52,784 nucleotides of DNA, taken from assembly GCA_910579935.1 (NCBI GenBank), contig CAJTVQ010000030.1, positions 1 to 52,784 on the forward strand. Reading direction: 5' to 3'. The translations under genes and the position numbers were made by a program. The DNA is from an uncultured Lachnospiraceae bacterium. GTDB lineage: Bacteria; Bacillota; Clostridia; Lachnospirales; Lachnospiraceae. The notes under the pieces were generated by a model. The model did no database searches and was not told the DNA's origin. It was given only the letters and a program-made list of their open reading frames with translations. Positions 50,324 through 52,784 of the stretch are shown one piece after another; the stretch's first letter is position 1; each line of letters starts with the position of its first letter.

Positions 50324-51247
50324 TTGTATAAATTATTTTCAGAAAGAATCAGAAATAAGGATGGAGAACCCGAAGTATTTATTTATGATGATTTCCCAGA
50401 ACCGTTTAGGAATCAAGTCTTTTACATAATGGAAGATGTCTTAGATGGTATTGAATGGGGAAATTATTATTGGGATGATTTATATAATGACTTTTGTAGA
50501 GAAAAGGGAATGAAAAAGAATAGTGGTGACTCTTTTGAAATATCTAAGAACAATTGTGAAACATATATTACCAAGTGCAAGAATGAGAATTTAATGGATT
50601 TCATTGATTTTTCATTTTATATGTTTAATACAGAGGAAAGAAATATAGATAGTCTCCCACATATGCGTAAAGGTATTGCAAAAGAAATAAATGTTATTGT
50701 TGATAAAGCCGTCAAAGAACTCAATTATCGTTTCAAACAACATAATCTTGGTTATGAATTTGTAAACGGTGAGGTGATAAGGATTGATAATAAGATACTT
50801 CATCAGGAGGTAATAAAACCTTCATTAAAGCTACTATATGAAGAAGGTTTTGATGGAGCGGAAGAAGAATTCAGAAAAGCATTTGAATATAGGAGAAAAG
50901 GCGATAATAAGAATGCGATTTTGGAAGCAGGAAAAGCCTTTGAGAGTGTGATGAAAACAATATGTGATAAAAAAGGCTATACATATAACAAAGCAAAAGA
51001 TACGGCGAAAAAATTAATTGAAATTTTAGAGTCAAATAATTTTTATCCAGCCTATATGTCTTCACACATGGCAAGTCTAAGAACAACTTTGGAAACAGGG
51101 CTTCCAGTAGTACGAAATAAGAAAGCAGGGCATGGACAGGGGAGTGTGGTGACACCAATTTCAGACGAGTTTGCAGAATATGCATTGAATTTAGCTGCGA
51201 CAAACATTGTGTTGTTGGTGGGGATATATAAGAAGAGTAGTATATAG
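50324..51247 (+). CDS. AbiJ-like abortive infection protein
   Basis: The 307-aa protein has an AbiJ-type N-terminal domain (KLFSERIRNKDGE, then YDDFPEPFRNQVFYIMEDVL, typical of the STM4504/CBY_0614 group) and a C-terminal Abi_C-like HEPN region (AILEAGKAFESVMKTICDKKG, later VVRNKKAGHGQG, where RN-x-GHG is conserved). Such proteins act as RNases or toxins in phage abortive infection. A TTG start at 50324 is proposed because AAAGGAG (50309-50315) lies exactly eight bases upstream; an ATG at 50285 lies in repeat sequence. It is followed by a membrane coiled-coil gene. Confidence 0.8.
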   Translation: MYKLFSERIRNKDGEPEVFIYDDFPEPFRNQVFYIMEDVLDGIEWGNYYWDDLYNDFCREKGMKKNSGDSFEISKNNCETYITKCKNENLMDFIDFSFYMFNTEERNIDSLPHMRKGIAKEINVIVDKAVKELNYRFKQHNLGYEFVNGEVIRIDNKILHQEVIKPSLKLLYEEGFDGAEEEFRKAFEYRRKGDNKNAILEAGKAFESVMKTICDKKGYTYNKAKDTAKKLIEILESNNFYPAYMSSHMASLRTTLETGLPVVRNKKAGHGQGSVVTPISDEFAEYALNLAATNIVLLVGIYKKSSI

Positions 51248-51286
51248 ATGTATTTAATATTATATGTATCAAAGAGAGTGTGTGAA

Positions 51287-52027
51287 ATGAATTGGGCAAA
51301 AAGGAATGTGAGTAAATTTATTGACTCAATCGCATATGTGGTTTGGTCATTAGCAATTTGGATGTTAACCTATTATCAGCTTTTAGATGATATCAATAGC
51401 TTTGATAAAATTAGATATGGCTATGGAATGTCGATATGGTTATGGCTCATAGCAGCCATTATTTTGTATGGGAATTCGGCACATGAGTTAAGACATGAAA
51501 TATTGAAAAGCAGTTTAATTTTAGTTGGTTCATCAATTTTGGATTTAGTATATAACCATAATGGAACTATAGACTTGATGATAAAAAAATTTGTATGTTT
51601 GTTAATGTACCAATGCATAGGGTTTATTTTAATTTATTTTTTTAGTAGTTCCCAAAAGTTGCATGGAAGATTTGCTAAAGTATTGGCTTTTTGGTATATG
51701 GGAATTTTTGGTACATTATATTTGATATTAAAAATCAATTTGTTTATTGCATTGATAGTGTCATCAATTATAGGGCTATTATTAGGTTGGAGATATCATA
51801 AATATTTTAGGACAGAATTGAAACAAAAACAAATTGAACAGGAACGCAAACAAAACAAAGAAACAAAAAAAGAAAATGAAATAATAGAAATGAAAAGAAA
51901 ACTGGAATTCTTAGAACAAGAAAATATAGCATTAAAAGAAGAAAATAAGCAACTTCAAAAAAATATTACTATGTTGAATACGAAAAATAAAAGAAAGATG
52001 AAAAGAGTGAGCAAGCATAAAAGTTAA
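51287..52027 (+). CDS. Polytopic membrane protein with C-terminal coiled coil
   Basis: The 246-aa product starts MNWAKRNVSKFIDSIAYVV and has about five or six membrane segments up to residue 170, then a long charged coiled coil (EIIEMKRKLEFLEQENIAL) with a very basic tail. No family is recognised. It begins 39 bp after the AbiJ-like gene without a terminator, so both are likely co-transcribed. The topology suits a membrane sensor or tether for that protein. The ribosome binding site is weak; an in-frame ATG at 51248 touches the previous stop codon. Confidence 0.62.
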   Translation: MNWAKRNVSKFIDSIAYVVWSLAIWMLTYYQLLDDINSFDKIRYGYGMSIWLWLIAAIILYGNSAHELRHEILKSSLILVGSSILDLVYNHNGTIDLMIKKFVCLLMYQCIGFILIYFFSSSQKLHGRFAKVLAFWYMGIFGTLYLILKINLFIALIVSSIIGLLLGWRYHKYFRTELKQKQIEQERKQNKETKKENEIIEMKRKLEFLEQENIALKEENKQLQKNITMLNTKNKRKMKRVSKHKS

Positions 52028-52226
52028 AATATCAAATAAAAACTACAAAGATATATTTGGTTGAAATACCATACAATATATTTATAAAATAAATTGTGGC
52101 AAGGGCATTTAGATAATCTAGATTCTTTTTGTTTTGCTGTAAACATCAAATCTATCGCCTTTTTCCAAAATCATTTTTAATGCATACTTGAAAAAACAAT
52201 AGACCTTTTCAAGGAGGCTAACGATT

Positions 52227-52292
52227 ATGGATTTGTGTACTCATGAAGTATGCGCCGAGTATTGGAAAGATATCATCAAGGATTATAGGTAA
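52227..52292 (+). pseudogene. Truncated IS66-type TnpA N-terminus
   Basis: AAGGAGG precedes ATG 52227, which opens a 21-codon frame MDLCTHEVCAEYWKDIIKD and then stops. The EVxxxYWxxIIKD pattern is the N-terminal part of the small IS66 accessory protein TnpA. The rest of the element is absent, so this is IS debris. Confidence 0.6.
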
Positions 52293-52646
52293 TGCCAAAT
52301 TATTGTTTATTGAAATTTCATATGGTACTCATGCAAAAAATCAAAATAATATGCTCCTGAACCCCATATTATAATATAGATAGGATATATGATAGAAATT
52401 ATCCTATACCAGATTCTGCTAAAAACAGCGGAACAAAAGAATTTGATACTGCAGGAGCATCATAGATACCTGGGTAGCTGTAAACTGTATCAGGGATTGT
52501 CACTCATAAATACATTAGAACCTGTTACGAAGTTTACTGCTGATCTGTCTAAGATGCTGTTACTAATGATATGTGCTCTTTCAGTATCTTTGTAATATAG
52601 TGTAGTTCTCCAAAAAAAATTTACCTGTCAAAGAACTAATATTTGC

Positions 52647-52689
52647 AAACTGCCTGACTTTTTCCATTGCACTTGTCAGGCAGTTTTTT
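52647..52689 (+). terminator. Strong intrinsic terminator near the right end
   Basis: AAACTGCCTGAC (52647-52658) pairs perfectly with GTCAGGCAGTTT (52675-52686), a 12-bp stem with 16-base loop, ending in six T. The transcript it ends is not identified. Confidence 0.9.
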
Positions 52690-52784
52690 ATTTTGTTAGC
52701 AGTGCTTAGGGCATATCGTGCAGAAAAGGGGTAAACGGTAGATAGTGGGTACCTATACAAAACTGGAGCAAACCTGTATGATAG

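Larger units (their letters stand above)
52028..52784. other. Terminal interval: mobile-element debris, no complete gene
   Basis: Apart from the IS66-like stub and the terminator listed separately, no gene is supported. A 68-codon frame at 52389-52595 lacks a ribosome binding site and domain. The window ends inside this interval, so the right border of the accessory region is not seen. Confidence 0.5.

Noticed and set aside
52389..52595. 68-codon ORF near the right end
   Set aside because: No ribosome binding site, no domain, lies in IS debris.
28122..52784. Integrative conjugative element or prophage
   Set aside because: No integrase, relaxase, T4SS, capsid or terminase gene is visible; only a plasmid-like or remnant element can be claimed.

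Overview
The window looks like a chromosomal segment from a low-to-mid GC Gram-positive of the class Clostridia, most likely family Lachnospiraceae. The basis is the housekeeping gene order (yceD-rpmF-plsX-acpP-rnc-smc-ftsY; ylxM-ffh-rpsP-khpA-rimM-trmD-rplS-lepB-rbgA-lepB-rnhB), strong AGGAGG-type ribosome binding sites, consensus TTGACA/TATAAT promoters, and DUF5688 genes in the accessory part. The genus cannot be fixed by eye.

Bases 1 to about 27650 are conserved core, almost entirely on the + strand. They cover lipid and ribosome synthesis (yceD, rpmF, plsX, acpP, rnc), chromosome organisation (smc), the SRP pathway (ftsY, ylxM, ffh), a threonine dehydratase, a YitT-type membrane protein, a membrane-anchored GH25 muramidase and an AraC regulator. 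The rpsP to rplS translation cluster follows, with a TrmD fused to an acetyltransferase-like domain. Then come two type I signal peptidases around the GTPase RbgA, rnhB, the FliK-like/FlhB-C-like pair (ylqG/ylqH), yraN and pgeF. Within the core, 12.7 to 15.6 kb is a decayed patch: a lipoprotein frameshifted in an 11-T tract, a Uma2-type nuclease, and a glycosyltransferase-like membrane gene broken by about three frameshifts.

A promoter-plus-terminator noncoding RNA candidate (about 27886-28121) marks the core/accessory junction. From there to the window end the DNA is AT-rich, poor in core genes and full of mobile-element and defence-like genes. In order these are: a frameshifted PBECR4-type nuclease; two paralogous ankyrin proteins of Mimivirus-like architecture; and a long minus-strand module (39.8 to 32.2 kb) with two DUF5688 proteins around an SSB, a DUF262 protein, RadC, a J-domain protein, an Rpn-family nuclease with a separate 62-aa copy of its C-terminal product, and a winged-helix-like protein. 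Next come a small DNA-binding/nuclease-like protein, a nucleotidyltransferase, and a replication primase whose 3' end and downstream noncoding DNA are duplicated 1.73 kb away.

The last 6 kb reads as a defence-gene cassette array: a zincin with an unknown partner, a TIR/deoxyribosyltransferase-like effector, an exported protein, and an AbiJ-like abortive infection protein with a membrane coiled-coil protein. Stubs of abiH and other gene fragments lie at the cassette junctions. No integrase, att site, conjugation gene, tRNA, rRNA or CRISPR array is visible.

The strongest candidates for something undescribed are: (1) an Rpn nuclease with a well-formed internal start plus a stand-alone paralogue of the same 62-aa length, suggesting an intragenic and duplicated antitoxin; (2) a 221-bp noncoding block identical in two copies although the adjoining coding sequence has diverged, a possible replication origin; (3) AbiH stubs marking cassette exchange; (4) Mimivirus-like ankyrin genes in a bacterium.
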